From the NCBI GenBank assembly GCA_025997215.1, contig BNUH01000039.1, positions 1 through 26,109 of the forward strand: DNA of 26,109 nt. The letters run 5' to 3'. The position numbers and the translations under genes are program-made. The notes beneath the pieces are model-generated. The model saw only the letters and a list, made by a program, of their open reading frames with translations. It did no database searches and was not told the origin of the DNA. Below, one piece after another: positions 1 to 8,110 of this stretch. The stretch is from Clostridia bacterium. Lineage in GTDB: Bacteria > Bacillota_A > Clostridia > Christensenellales > Aristaeellaceae. The first letter of the stretch is position 1. The number at the start of each line of letters is the position of its first letter.

Positions 1-78
1 GCGTGCGTTGACGATCCGAGCGCAGACTCGACAACGCGAGATGGTGCTTTTCAACAGCCGATGCATGGTTTTTCGATT

Positions 79-195
79 TCCGGCGGCTATGGCAAGAGGG
101 TTCCACCTGTTCCCATCCCGAACACAGCAGTTAAGCCTCTTCGCGCCGAGCGTACTTGGCTGGAAACGGCCCGGGAGAGTAGGTCGCTGCCGGAT
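79..195 (+). rRNA. rrf: 5S ribosomal RNA
   Basis: The conserved 5S core is visible: the 'CCCATCCCGAACAC' block at about 112-125, 'AGTTAAGC' right after it, and 'GGGAGAGTAGGTCGCTGCC' near the 3' end. The ends TCCGGCGGC (79-87) and GCTGCCGGA (186-194) pair as helix I, which sets a length of about 117 nt. The 78 bases before it show neither the 3' end of 23S rRNA nor a tRNA and are probably the 23S-5S spacer. The ends are accurate to a few bases. Confidence 0.95.
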
Positions 196-206
196 CCTAT
201 TCTTTG

Positions 207-236
207 CTCCCCTTGATTACTTCAAGGGGAGTGCCT
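207..236 (+). terminator. Rho-independent terminator after 5S rRNA
   Basis: A perfect 10-bp stem, CTCCCCTTGA (207-216) with TCAAGGGGAG (222-231), has a 5-nt loop and is followed by GCCTTT. It sits 12 bases after the 5S 3' end, as expected for the end of an rRNA operon. The U tract is short. Confidence 0.8.
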
Positions 237-266
237 TTCGTAATATGATATGTTGGGAGAATTGTT

Positions 267-629
267 ATGATAAATCGAATCCCCAGCCCGAATTCTGACG
301 ATACGTACTCGTCATGCGCGTGCGCAGGCGGGTTTATATTTCTGTCGCACCACGCTGGCGGGTTTGATCAACAGAATATCAAACACCAGATGCGCGCGGC
401 ATTTGACAGCGTTAAGCAAACCCTTGCGAAGGTTGGCGCATCTATGAATGACATGGTGCAGATTCATTTATATCTGAAAAGCCTGTCGGATTTTGATGCA
501 GCGCGCGAAGTATTTTACGAGTATTTTGACAGCGGCTGCTTCCCTCCGCGAATGACTTCAACGTCAGATTTTCTTGACGACAACTGTCTGTGCATGATCG
601 ATGGTATCGCGTATAAGGTGCAAAGTTGA
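267..629 (+). CDS. RidA/YjgF family protein (enamine/imine deaminase-like)
   Basis: The 120-residue product has the length and pattern of the RidA (YjgF/YER057c/UK114) family, small trimeric proteins that hydrolyse reactive enamine/imine intermediates from PLP enzymes. The N-terminal half contains 'AGGFIFLSHHAGG' and 'VKQTLAKVGASMNDMVQ'. The C-terminal 'FPPRMTST' (about residues 91-98) keeps the arginine corresponding to the substrate-carboxylate arginine of E. coli RidA (R105), and 'CMIDGIA' matches the usual 'IEIEAIA' strand. Many family members do not deaminate, so the substrate is open. The start follows GGGAGA with a spacing of about 7-8 nt. It lies just behind the rRNA operon terminator, and no convincing promoter of its own was found. 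Its stop codon overlaps the -35 box of the next gene's promoter. Confidence 0.85.
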   Translation: MINRIPSPNSDDTYSSCACAGGFIFLSHHAGGFDQQNIKHQMRAAFDSVKQTLAKVGASMNDMVQIHLYLKSLSDFDAAREVFYEYFDSGCFPPRMTSTSDFLDDNCLCMIDGIAYKVQS

Positions 630-654
630 TTTATACCACGATAGTTGTTATACT
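626..654 (+). promoter_or_regulatory. Promoter of the nucleotidyltransferase/HEPN pair
   Basis: TTGATT (626-631), a 17-bp spacer and TATACT (649-654) make a good sigma-A-type promoter. The -35 box overlaps the TGA stop of the RidA gene. Transcription would start near 661, so the GAGGTGAT ribosome site (661-668) would lie at the very 5' end of the mRNA and the leader before the start at 674 would be only about a dozen bases. Box positions are seen; activity is inferred. Confidence 0.7.
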
Positions 655-673
655 TGATGAGAGGTGATGTTGC

Positions 674-1003
674 ATGCCAGACATACCGTATAACGCCTTA
701 TCTATCATCAAGGAGAGCGTTTTGAAGGTCGTGCCGGACACGGAGGCGATATACCTGTTCGGCTCGTATGCCTACGGCACGCCGCACAAGGATAGCGATC
801 TGGATGTTTACGTGGTGTTGCCGGATACTATTACGCGGCATCCGCTGGATATTGGTGTCGATATTCGGGATGCGATGCCGCTTGAATTTCCATATCCAAT
901 GGACTTGATCGCTAATAAATCAAGTGTTTTTAAGAGACGGAGTAAGTTGCCGACCATACAAAAAACAATTGCAGACAAGGGGGTTGTAATATATGCCAGA
1001 TGA
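674..1003 (+). CDS. MNT-type nucleotidyltransferase, putative MntA-like antitoxin
   Basis: A 109-residue minimal nucleotidyltransferase. Residues about 30-45 read 'LFGSYAYGTPHKDSDLD', an exact GS-x10-D-x-D signature of the polymerase-beta superfamily: GS binds the triphosphate and the aspartates bind metal. Proteins of this size paired with a HEPN protein are known as MntA antitoxins, which in the characterised HepT/MntA systems AMPylate the HEPN toxin. The start is preceded by GAGGTGAT at 661-668. The 3' end overlaps the HEPN gene by 11 bases, so the two are translationally linked. The fold and pairing are clear; antitoxin activity is inferred from family knowledge. Confidence 0.85.
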   Translation: MPDIPYNALSIIKESVLKVVPDTEAIYLFGSYAYGTPHKDSDLDVYVVLPDTITRHPLDIGVDIRDAMPLEFPYPMDLIANKSSVFKRRSKLPTIQKTIADKGVVIYAR

Positions 1004-1385
1004 TATAGTTCGCGAATGGCTACGGTTTGCGGATAATGACTTGTTGGCATCGGAACATATGTTGCAACAGCACCCGATGCTGCACGAAATCATCTGTTTT
1101 CATTGTCAACAGGCCGTTGAAAAATACCTAAAGGGCTATCTTATATCAAAGGGCGTTGCTGAACCGCCGCGCATTCACGATTTAGAACGTTTACGCGGTT
1201 TATGCGCACGATACGACGGTGCGTTCAACAATATTGTAAAAGGATGCAATGCGCTGACACATTACGCTACACAAGGACGATATCCCAATGAGACTGAGCT
1301 AGATGAAAGTAAGACACGTCAAGCGTTTGAATTTGCTCAATGTGTTCGCGACTTCCCGCCGCTTATGGCGCTTCGCGCAAAATAG
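993..1385 (+). CDS. HEPN domain protein, partner of the nucleotidyltransferase
   Basis: A 130-residue helical HEPN protein. 'FHCQQAVEKYLKGYL' (about 36-50), 'PPRIHDLERL' (about 58-67) and 'NALTHYATQGRYP' (about 85-97) match the HEPN family (PF05168) found beside minimal nucleotidyltransferases. It starts at an ATG inside the end of the upstream gene, with AAGGGGG about 9 bases ahead. HEPN toxins use an R-x4-6-H motif for RNA cleavage. Scanning every Arg and His here, I find no Arg followed by His at that spacing, only the RIH of the HDL motif. The protein may therefore not be a classical RNase toxin, or may use another site. Alternatives are a non-toxic HEPN/MNT pair or a decayed toxin. Confidence 0.85.
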   Translation: MPDDIVREWLRFADNDLLASEHMLQQHPMLHEIICFHCQQAVEKYLKGYLISKGVAEPPRIHDLERLRGLCARYDGAFNNIVKGCNALTHYATQGRYPNETELDESKTRQAFEFAQCVRDFPPLMALRAK

Positions 1386-1396
1386 AGAGGAGCATT

Positions 1397-1525
1397 ATGA
1401 CCTCATACCATGGTAGCAATAATGATGTTTTTCATATTATAATTACCTCAATTCTCTTCGCATTGCAGTCATATCTATACTCCAAAACCCAAGTTTTTCA
1501 TAAACAGATTTTCCGTCTAGCGTAG
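1397..1525 (+). CDS. Possible 42-residue small protein or gene remnant
   Basis: An ATG at 1397 follows AGAGAGGAG a few bases after the HEPN stop, and a 42-codon frame runs to the TAG at 1523-1525. The peptide has a hydrophobic stretch 'FHIIITSILFALQSYLY'. It overlaps the 3' end of the convergent acetyltransferase gene by 83 bases, so the frame may be fortuitous. More likely this is the good ribosome site of a third gene whose body was replaced when the acetyltransferase segment arrived. No family is recognised. Confidence 0.2.
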   Translation: MTSYHGSNNDVFHIIITSILFALQSYLYSKTQVFHKQIFRLA

Positions 1526-1913
1526 CGAGCAAATCAATAAATCCCGCTCCATTGTTTTTTGCTTCTTCTATTATCAATTTTAATACATTAGTCGCTATCC
1601 CTTGTCGGCGATATTTGACGTAAGTAAACACATTATAAATTGTTCCGCCAAGACAGGGTATAAAGGGTTTCCGTGGCGGTCTTTCCGAAAGTGTCATAAA
1701 TGCTGTAGAAATTGTTTCTCCGTTATTTTCTGCAATAAACGCAATGAATGAATTGTTTTTAATGGCTTTTTCAAAGTAGTTTCTGCACGTCAAAATAAAG
1801 CTGTTGGTTTCGTCTGATGCCATTTCAATACCCTCGTCTTTTATAAAGTCAAGGCGTAGTTTTACAAGCAATTCAATATCAGTTAATGTTGCTTTTCTAT
1901 ATGTAATATTCAT
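1443..1913 (-). CDS. GNAT-family N-acetyltransferase
   Basis: The 156-residue product has the GNAT fold in order: N-terminal 'ITYRKATLTDIELLVKLR', central strands 'FIAFIAENNGETISTAFM', the acetyl-CoA loop (motif A) 'VKYRRQGIATNVLKLII' at about residues 99-115, and C-terminal 'YEKLGFWSID'. The R-R-Q-G-I-A loop fits the family R/Q-x-x-G-x-A pattern. It acetylates an amine of unknown identity. Its ATG overlaps the TGA of the upstream short HTH gene (ATGA), so the two are probably co-translated. Codon use is visibly more A/T-rich than in the neighbouring Etf and transport genes, which suggests a recent acquisition. Confidence 0.85.
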   Translation of the reverse strand: MNITYRKATLTDIELLVKLRLDFIKDEGIEMASDETNSFILTCRNYFEKAIKNNSFIAFIAENNGETISTAFMTLSERPPRKPFIPCLGGTIYNVFTYVKYRRQGIATNVLKLIIEEAKNNGAGFIDLLATLDGKSVYEKLGFWSIDMTAMRRELR

Positions 1914-2083
1914 TTGTTACACCTGCAATCTATGTCTCTAGCTGCAGGACAGGACCGCCCGCTCTCCCATTTGCTGACCGCTTGGAAACTCAGGCCAAGT
2001 TTGTCAGCAAGCTCACTTTGGGTTAGGCCCGCTATCTTGCGCCGCGAGTGAATGCTGTCGGATATTGTTTCGTTGATATTCAA
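1910..2083 (-). CDS. Short XRE-type HTH protein (truncated)
   Basis: A helix-turn-helix of the Xre/Cro type: 'RRKIAGLTQSELADKLGLS' then 'FQAVSKWESGRSCP'. I place the start at a TTG at 2083 because AGAGAGGT (2091-2098) lies 7 bases ahead. The upstream in-frame ATGs have no such site. This gives 57 residues, essentially only the DNA-binding domain. Related regulators continue after 'YPD' with a helix and a C-terminal domain. Here nine bases encoding AAR appear inserted before 'DID' and the frame soon stops at the TGA shared with the acetyltransferase start. It may be a functional mini-regulator of that gene or a decayed one. Confidence 0.6.
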   Translation of the reverse strand: MNINETISDSIHSRRKIAGLTQSELADKLGLSFQAVSKWESGRSCPAARDIDCRCNK

Positions 2084-2166
2084 CGTCAACACCTCTCTTT
2101 CGAGTCTCATTGTACAGCCAGATATGCAAGAATGCAATCAAGTATTAGTTGATATTGACTGAATAT

Positions 2167-2217
2167 GCTCAACTGATGGTTGAATTTGGAGATTTGAGGG
2201 GAGCATTTTAGTTGAGC
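2167..2217 (-). repeat. Inverted repeat after the Etf operon
   Basis: GCTCAACT (2167-2174) is the exact reverse complement of AGTTGAGC (2210-2217), 35 bases apart, right after the EtfA stop. A smaller repeat, TCAAC-TGATG-GTTGA (2169-2183), shares the left arm. The long loop and the lack of a U tract make it a weak terminator candidate. It is the only secondary structure seen between the Etf operon and the HTH gene. Confidence 0.35.
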
Positions 2218-2218
2218 G

Positions 2219-3190
2219 TCATCCCAAATAGTCCAGGCACTGCGTCAGGAAAGCCTCGCAATCCATTACCAAGCCATAATCAGCATAGCCGAATATATCC
2301 GCGCTACTATCCGTGTTGACCGCGACAAGCGTTTCCGCGCTGACGGCGGCCATATGCTGTATAGCGCCTGATATTCCTAACGCGATATATAGTTTGGGTG
2401 CGACAGACTTGCCTGTTTGGCCCACCTGCCGAGCGTATGGTATAAGCCCTGCGTCAACGACGGGTCGTGACGCCGCGAATGTCCCCCCCAAACGTTCGGC
2501 GAGCGTTTGCGCGAGTGCGATGTTCCGCGCGCCGCAGATTCCTTGGCCGACCGCAACTAATATATCGTAATCATTAATATTGATAGAGGTAGCGCTTGTT
2601 AACTGCTCGATAACTTTTATGGGTGATACATACCCCGACAGTTTTGTAGATTGAACGCTGACGGGCCGCGAATAATCCAGCATGGGATGTGGGAACACCT
2701 TCGGGCGAACTGTCGCCATTTGCGAACGCGCCGTGGGACAGATGATCGTGGCCAGCAGGTTCCCGCCAAACGCGGGACGGGTTTGCAGGAGCAGTCCCGA
2801 ATTGGGGTCAATGTCCAGCCGCGTGCAGTCGGCGGTCAGCCCCGTACGCATCCGTGCGGCAGCGCGCGGCGCCATGCTCCGGCCAAACGCTGTCGCGCCA
2901 ACCAGTATGATCTCCGGCTTGAATTGCCCGGCTAACGCCGCCAATTCGATTGCACAACCCTGCTCGTCTGTAGGGCCGCGGCTTACCGTGGCTTCTGCTG
3001 CAAGCACATGATCCGCACCGACGGCGCATAGCTCCCGCGCCAACCGATCCGTGGTGCCACACATCATCACGGCAGTAACTCCACCTAGACCAAACGCGGC
3101 GTTCAAACGTGCCGCCTCGCCGATGAGTTCATAAACCACACCGCGCGGCCCACTGTCCGTCATTTCGCAGAACACCCAGATGCCATTCAT
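2219..3190 (-). CDS. etfA: Electron transfer flavoprotein, alpha subunit
   Basis: A 323-residue EtfA. The N-terminal domain carries 'VFCEMTDSGPRGVVYELIGE' and 'QTRPAFGGNLLATIICP'. The C-terminal FAD domain carries 'AASRPVVDAGLIPYARQVGQ', 'TGKSVAPKLYIALGISGAIQ' and 'VNTDSSADIFGYADYGLV', the canonical FAD-binding signature. With EtfB it moves electrons between a flavin dehydrogenase and a second acceptor in the cytoplasm. It has no ferredoxin-like [4Fe-4S] extension; no CxxCxxC cluster is present. It is the last gene of the operon, and its ATG overlaps the TGA of etfB. Contiguity with a 2-hydroxyacid dehydrogenase gene suggests an LDH/Etf-type complex. Confidence 0.95.
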   Translation of the reverse strand: MNGIWVFCEMTDSGPRGVVYELIGEAARLNAAFGLGGVTAVMMCGTTDRLARELCAVGADHVLAAEATVSRGPTDEQGCAIELAALAGQFKPEIILVGATAFGRSMAPRAAARMRTGLTADCTRLDIDPNSGLLLQTRPAFGGNLLATIICPTARSQMATVRPKVFPHPMLDYSRPVSVQSTKLSGYVSPIKVIEQLTSATSININDYDILVAVGQGICGARNIALAQTLAERLGGTFAASRPVVDAGLIPYARQVGQTGKSVAPKLYIALGISGAIQHMAAVSAETLVAVNTDSSADIFGYADYGLVMDCEAFLTQCLDYLG

Positions 3191-3945
3191 AAGCCCAGCT
3201 CACCCAATAATTCTATAGGATTATTCAGAATCCGACAGCCCGTCTTTGGTTCAGGACGCGTAGTCTTTATGACACGCGTAGCCGATCCCCGCGTTCCAAC
3301 ACGCTCAAGATCGGCGGCGATGTCGGTCGCATGCCACACCGTAACGGTTTGGGTTCGGCTGCGCAACACGCCGTTGATGGACGGGAGGCGCGGCACGTTG
3401 ATCTCCTTCGTCACGGTGATGAGCGCGGGTGTTGGGATGCGGACGCACGAATAGCCGTCGTCCGTCTGGTGCGTTATTATTATTGAATCATCGTAAATGT
3501 CGTCTATCCGTGACACATCGGTAATGTGATTGATACCCAACGTTTCCGCCAGCATCGGTCCGACTTGGGCCGTATCGCCGTCGGTTGCCATGCGTCCGCA
3601 GAGGATCACGTCCGCGCCGCCGAGCTTTTGGATAGCCTGAGCGAGCGCATAAGACGTTGCGAGCGTGTCCGCTCCAGCAAAGGCTGGATCGCTGAGCAGG
3701 TACGCCTCGTCTACACCGAGCGCCAGCAGTCGGCGTAATGTATCCTGGACGGATGGGACGCCCATGCTGAGCGCGGTGATCCGACCGCCAACCCGCCGCT
3801 TGATCCGCAGCGCCTCCTCGACGGCATGCGCGTCAAACGGATTCAGGATGGAAGCGATCCCCTCGCGGATTACGCCGCCCGTCGCAGGGTCGATGAAGCG
3901 CTCATTCGAGGAAGGTACCTGCTTGACGCACACGACAATCTTCAT
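3187..3945 (-). CDS. etfB: Electron transfer flavoprotein, beta subunit
   Basis: A 252-residue EtfB: 'MKIVVCVKQVPSSNERF' at the N terminus, 'ILNPFDAHAVEEALRIK' at about 33-49, and 'CGRMATDGDTAQVGPML' at about 115-131. In related clostridial Etfs (butyryl-CoA, caffeyl-CoA and lactate dehydrogenase complexes) the D-G-D-T-A-Q-V-G-P loop lines the second flavin site. Its presence fits a two-FAD, possibly bifurcating Etf rather than the AMP-binding mitochondrial type, but sequence alone does not prove bifurcation. 'TVTKEINVPRLPSI' closes the core. Start and stop overlap the neighbours by ATGA on both sides. Confidence 0.95.
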   Translation of the reverse strand: MKIVVCVKQVPSSNERFIDPATGGVIREGIASILNPFDAHAVEEALRIKRRVGGRITALSMGVPSVQDTLRRLLALGVDEAYLLSDPAFAGADTLATSYALAQAIQKLGGADVILCGRMATDGDTAQVGPMLAETLGINHITDVSRIDDIYDDSIIITHQTDDGYSCVRIPTPALITVTKEINVPRLPSINGVLRSRTQTVTVWHATDIAADLERVGTRGSATRVIKTTRPEPKTGCRILNNPIELLGELGL

Positions 3946-5542
3946 AAATCGGTCTCCGTTGGTACCGGCAATGCCGTTTCAGATAATTCCGATAGGATGT
4001 TGCCAGGACCTAGCAACAGCTTTGGATCCAGAATGCACTTCAACTCCCACAACTGGCGCATCCGTTCCGGGCCGTACATTATCGCGGCCAGGCGGCGCTT
4101 GAGCTTGCCCGCGCCATGCTCGGCCGTGATCGTGCCGCCCATCGCCGTCACATCCCGCGCCCATTTTTCGAATAGGCGGTGGCCGCGCTGGTACTCGTCC
4201 AGATTCCGCGCGAGGATATTCGGGTGGACATGATTCTCACCGATATGGCCGAATATCAGCGAGGGCAGGCCGCTCGCGGCCAAGTCATGCTTATACATAT
4301 GGAATAATTCCGTGAACCGCTCGTCCGGCACCGCCATATCGGTCGATAGAATCGTGATCGCAGGCTCGTTCCGCTTATTCTGTTCGACATGGATATCTAT
4401 GGTTTCGGGGATGGAGTGGCGGAAGTTGAGGAGCTTCTCCAGCTCTAGCGAGTCGCGCGCAACCCAGGTCTGTTCAGGATCGCCGCCGCTTTCAACTATG
4501 TTAATGGAAATACCAGCCAGCGCGTCGTACAGCTCGGCATCGTCATTCAGGTTCAGTTCGACATAAACCGCGCAGTCGAATGGGTCGGGCAGGTCTTGCA
4601 GCTGCCTGAACGCGGGCGTGAAAGCCTTCTGCGCTTCGACCAATTCAAGCGCGTCTCGGTTGAAGAATTCTATCGACGCGGGTTTTGGCGTAAAGCGCTT
4701 CATCGTTGCAACGTAATGTAGCGCGTCGTCGTCATGTGGTAAAAACGCCGTCACTCCGGCAAGCAGACGCGGCGCTGGCAAGAGGATCAGCTCCAGCTCG
4801 CTGATGATGCCGAGCGTGCCTTGGCTGCCGATGAATAGGTCAACCAAATCCATACCGGGTCTGACGAAGTAGCCCGCGTCCTTGACGGACGGCGTGTCGA
4901 AATCGGGCAATGTGCCGCTGATGATGCCGCCGCCGCTGTCAGTATGGATTGCGAATTCCCGGCCGTCGGCCTTATCCCGGCCTCGGACCAATTCCACCGT
5001 ACTTCCATCGGCTAACACCACGCGCAGCGCGTTGATGTGGCCGCGGGTTGCGCCGTATAGGAATGACCGCGCGCCGCATGCGTTGCAGCTGGCCATGCCG
5101 CCTAGGCTGGCCGTCGGTTCGGTCGGATCGGGCGAAAAAAAGTAAGCGCCTGCTTTCATCGACGCGAAGGCGGCGTGGGATTCGTCGCTCCAGGAGGTAG
5201 TATCAACGCTCTTTGTCGAAAGTGCGCGCCGGACGGAAACCAACGCGATGCCCGATTGCACGCGCATCAGGCAGCGGCCCAACTCATCCCAGCGAACGCC
5301 CAGGATGCGGTTCATGCGGGATAGATTGAGTATCAGCCCGCCGTCTGGACTGGCGCCGCCTGTAAGCCCAGTCAGCGCGCCTTGCACGGTCAGTCCAATA
5401 TTATTATCATAACAGAAACGTACCGCTTCGATAAGCTCCGCTTCATTGTGTGGCTGGGCGACAAACTCCGCGCGCCCAACTTCACGGGATTCGTCGAACA
5501 GCAGGTGCGCATACTGATCGGAATACGGTTCAACCACGCGTT

Positions 5543-5546
<4 letters not shown>
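3942..5546 (-). CDS. FAD-linked 2-hydroxyacid (lactate/glycolate) dehydrogenase, GlcD/LDH type
   Basis: 534 residues from the ATG at 5546. This start is chosen because its ATG overlaps the TGA of the ATPase gene (ATGA); the longer frame would run into that gene. The N-terminal PCMH-type FAD domain shows 'VQGALTGLTGGASPDGG' and 'CGARSFLYGATRGHINALRV'. The C-terminal FAD-oxidase domain shows 'FGHIGENHVHPNIL' and 'TITAEHGAGKLKRR', whose histidines are the usual metal/substrate ligands. Beside etfBA this matches the LDH subunit of lactate dehydrogenase/Etf complexes, in which lactate oxidation is driven by confurcation with reduced ferredoxin. The substrate could be another 2-hydroxyacid. The middle contains an extra loop (about residues 195-235) relative to short GlcD proteins. 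No Fe-S (CCG) partner is present. Confidence 0.88.
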
Positions 5547-6343
<797 letters not shown>

Positions 6344-6394
6344 TATCTATATCTCCCACTGCTCACCAATTCACCCATCTATCCATTCATACAT

Positions 6395-7036
6395 TTACGT
6401 CTTAAAAAATCCCATGCTATTCTCAATACGCCTAAATAAAAGCGTCAACAACCCGCTGAATAGCAGATAAAATAACCCGGTCGCGAATAATGGCCATATT
6501 AATCCCTGCTTTGTGAAGCGGTCGGCGCTCATGAGTATCTCTGTGACGCCGATGATGCGTGCGAGCGAGGTATCCTTAACGAGCGTGATGACCTCGTTGG
6601 ACATGGCGGGCATGACGCGCTTCACTACCTGCAGGAGTACAACGCGAAAGAATACCATCGGCTTTGACAGCCCCAGCACCTGCCCCGCCTCGTACTGGCC
6701 TATGGATACGCTCTCCACCCCGCCGCGATAGATCTCCGAGAAGTAGGCGGCGTAATTGATCACGAACGCGACCAGCGCGGCCATCATCCGCGAGCGCGGC
6801 TGCCACGGCCAGTGCAGCAGTCCGGGCACATACATAACGATGATTAACTGTAATAATAATGGCGTGCCGCGTATTATCCACACGAAGGCGCGGCTGAGCC
6901 AGCGGATTGGCCACAGCCGCGTCATGGAGCCGCACATGATCACCAGCCCCAGCGGAAGCGCCAGGGCTAATGTGATCACGAATATCTGGATATTCAGTAG
7001 AAAACCATCCAGCAGGGACGGAAAAACTACGCCCAT
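6395..7036 (-). CDS. Amino-acid-type ABC transporter permease (HisM/GlnP family)
   Basis: A 213-residue membrane protein with about five hydrophobic segments ('IQIFVITLALALPLGLVIM', 'LLLQLIIVMYVPGLL', 'MMAALVAFVINYAAYF', C-terminal 'ATGLFYLLFSGLLTLLF'). The cytoplasmic EAA-type loop 'GQYEAGQVLGLSKPMVFFRV', preceded by 'IYRGGVESVS', is the ATPase contact site of this family. The motif 'RGTPLLLQL' is diagnostic of the HisM/GlnP class. Only one permease gene is present, so it probably works as a homodimer. GAGGT lies just before the ATG. Confidence 0.95.
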   Translation of the reverse strand: MGVVFPSLLDGFLLNIQIFVITLALALPLGLVIMCGSMTRLWPIRWLSRAFVWIIRGTPLLLQLIIVMYVPGLLHWPWQPRSRMMAALVAFVINYAAYFSEIYRGGVESVSIGQYEAGQVLGLSKPMVFFRVVLLQVVKRVMPAMSNEVITLVKDTSLARIIGVTEILMSADRFTKQGLIWPLFATGLFYLLFSGLLTLLFRRIENSMGFFKT

Positions 7037-7069
7037 CTTTACCTCGAACGGCTGGCAGGATCAGTGGGA

Positions 7070-7897
7070 TCAGTCGAGCTGCGCGTTGGTCAGGTTGTAT
7101 TTGGCTGCGATGGCGGCGAACGTGCCGTCCTCGATCAGCTCGGCAATGGCCTGATTCACCTTCTCGGTAACATCGCTGCCCTTGCGGAACGCGATGCCGT
7201 AGAACTGATCGCCAAAGTTGTTATCCAGGTTCACAACCAAATCGCTGAAATCGGAATCAGGCGTGACAATGCCCAGCGCCGCAACGCTATCCACCAACGC
7301 GGCATCCGCGGTGCCAGCCTTGACTTCAAGCACTGCCTTGGCCATCGAATCCGCCGGCACATAGTTGACGCCCCTAAAGAAATCGGCGGGCGGCACAACG
7401 ACCGTCTCGTCGTCGGGGATCGTGCCCAGCAGCTTGCCTTCGCCCGTGGATCCGGCCTCTGCGATGACCGTTGCGGACTTGATGTCGGCCAACACAGCCT
7501 GTTCCTTGTCGGCTTTTATCACTAGTGCCTGGGTATTCTTGAGGTACGGATTGCCCATCGACATATTCTGCGAACGTTCCTCGGTGATGCACATGCCGTT
7601 CCAGATAGCGTCGATGTTCCTCGAATTCAGCTCGATCTCCTTGGAATCCCAATTGATCTCAATGAATTCCACCTTGATGCCCAGCTTCTCGGCGACGGCC
7701 TCGGCCAGCTCTGTATCAAAGCCGACGAACGCGCCCGTCTGCGTATCATAATAATTCATCGGCGGGAACAGCGTCATCCCCACGACCAGGACGCCCTTGC
7801 CCTGGACATAATCCCAGTCGCTCCCGTCGGTGGCGAACGCTGTCACCGCAGTCAGGGCGAGCGCGGCGATGAGGATCAGCGGCAGTATCTTTTTCAT
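7070..7897 (-). CDS. Solute-binding protein, family 3 (amino acid type)
   Basis: 275 residues from the ATG at 7897, chosen because AGGAG lies 8 bases ahead and a signal peptide follows directly. An in-frame ATG 51 bases upstream would bury the signal. The N terminus 'MKKILPLILIAALALTAVTA' then FA|TDG is a signal-peptidase I type signal with no lipobox Cys. The mature part has 'GMTLFPPMNYYD', 'GFDTELAEAVAEKLGI' and 'MCITEERSQNM', whose Arg normally holds the ligand alpha-carboxylate. 'DAALVDSVAAL' keeps the Asp that holds the alpha-amino group in HisJ-like proteins. The ligand is therefore probably an alpha-amino acid. First gene of the importer-dehydrogenase-Etf operon. Confidence 0.93.
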   Translation of the reverse strand: MKKILPLILIAALALTAVTAFATDGSDWDYVQGKGVLVVGMTLFPPMNYYDTQTGAFVGFDTELAEAVAEKLGIKVEFIEINWDSKEIELNSRNIDAIWNGMCITEERSQNMSMGNPYLKNTQALVIKADKEQAVLADIKSATVIAEAGSTGEGKLLGTIPDDETVVVPPADFFRGVNYVPADSMAKAVLEVKAGTADAALVDSVAALGIVTPDSDFSDLVVNLDNNFGDQFYGIAFRKGSDVTEKVNQAIAELIEDGTFAAIAAKYNLTNAQLD

Positions 7898-7961
7898 GAT
7901 GCCAACTCCTTTTGGTTCTGATTGGTTTTGATTCTGCTTCATTGTCATGAAACAAGACGTC

Positions 7962-7995
7962 GATTTAGCGCGCTAGTGAGCTATCGCGGTAAATC
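7962..7995 (-). promoter_or_regulatory. Imperfect palindrome at the start of the importer-Etf transcript
   Basis: On the minus strand GATTTA-n-CGCG-n-TAG, then CTCA, then CTA-n-CGCG-n-TAAATC. Thirteen of fifteen positions in each arm pair. It begins about 9 bases downstream of the -10 box, so it covers the probable transcription start. It could be an operator for a dimeric repressor or a 5' hairpin protecting the mRNA. The sequence is seen; the role is inferred. Confidence 0.5.
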
Positions 7996-8003
7996 GTAAG
8001 ATG

Positions 8004-8032
8004 ATTGTACCATATGTTTCGCGTGTTGGCAA
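8004..8032 (-). promoter_or_regulatory. Promoter of the importer-dehydrogenase-Etf operon
   Basis: On the minus strand TTGCCA (8032-8027), a 17-bp spacer and TACAAT (8009-8004) form a near-consensus sigma-A promoter. The transcript would start near 7997, leaving a leader of about 100 bases before the binding-protein start at 7897. A 34-base imperfect palindrome covers the start point. No other comparable promoter was noticed in the operon as far as etfA. Confidence 0.75.
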
Positions 8033-8110
8033 GGGGGAATGACAGAGGGAATTATTATTTTTCGCCAAAGAATTCACAGTAGCTGACAAAAAGCTCTTGA
8101 CTTGAAGTCA

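Noticed and set aside
8..298. 96-codon open frame over the rRNA end
   Set aside because: It runs straight through the 5S rRNA and its terminator.
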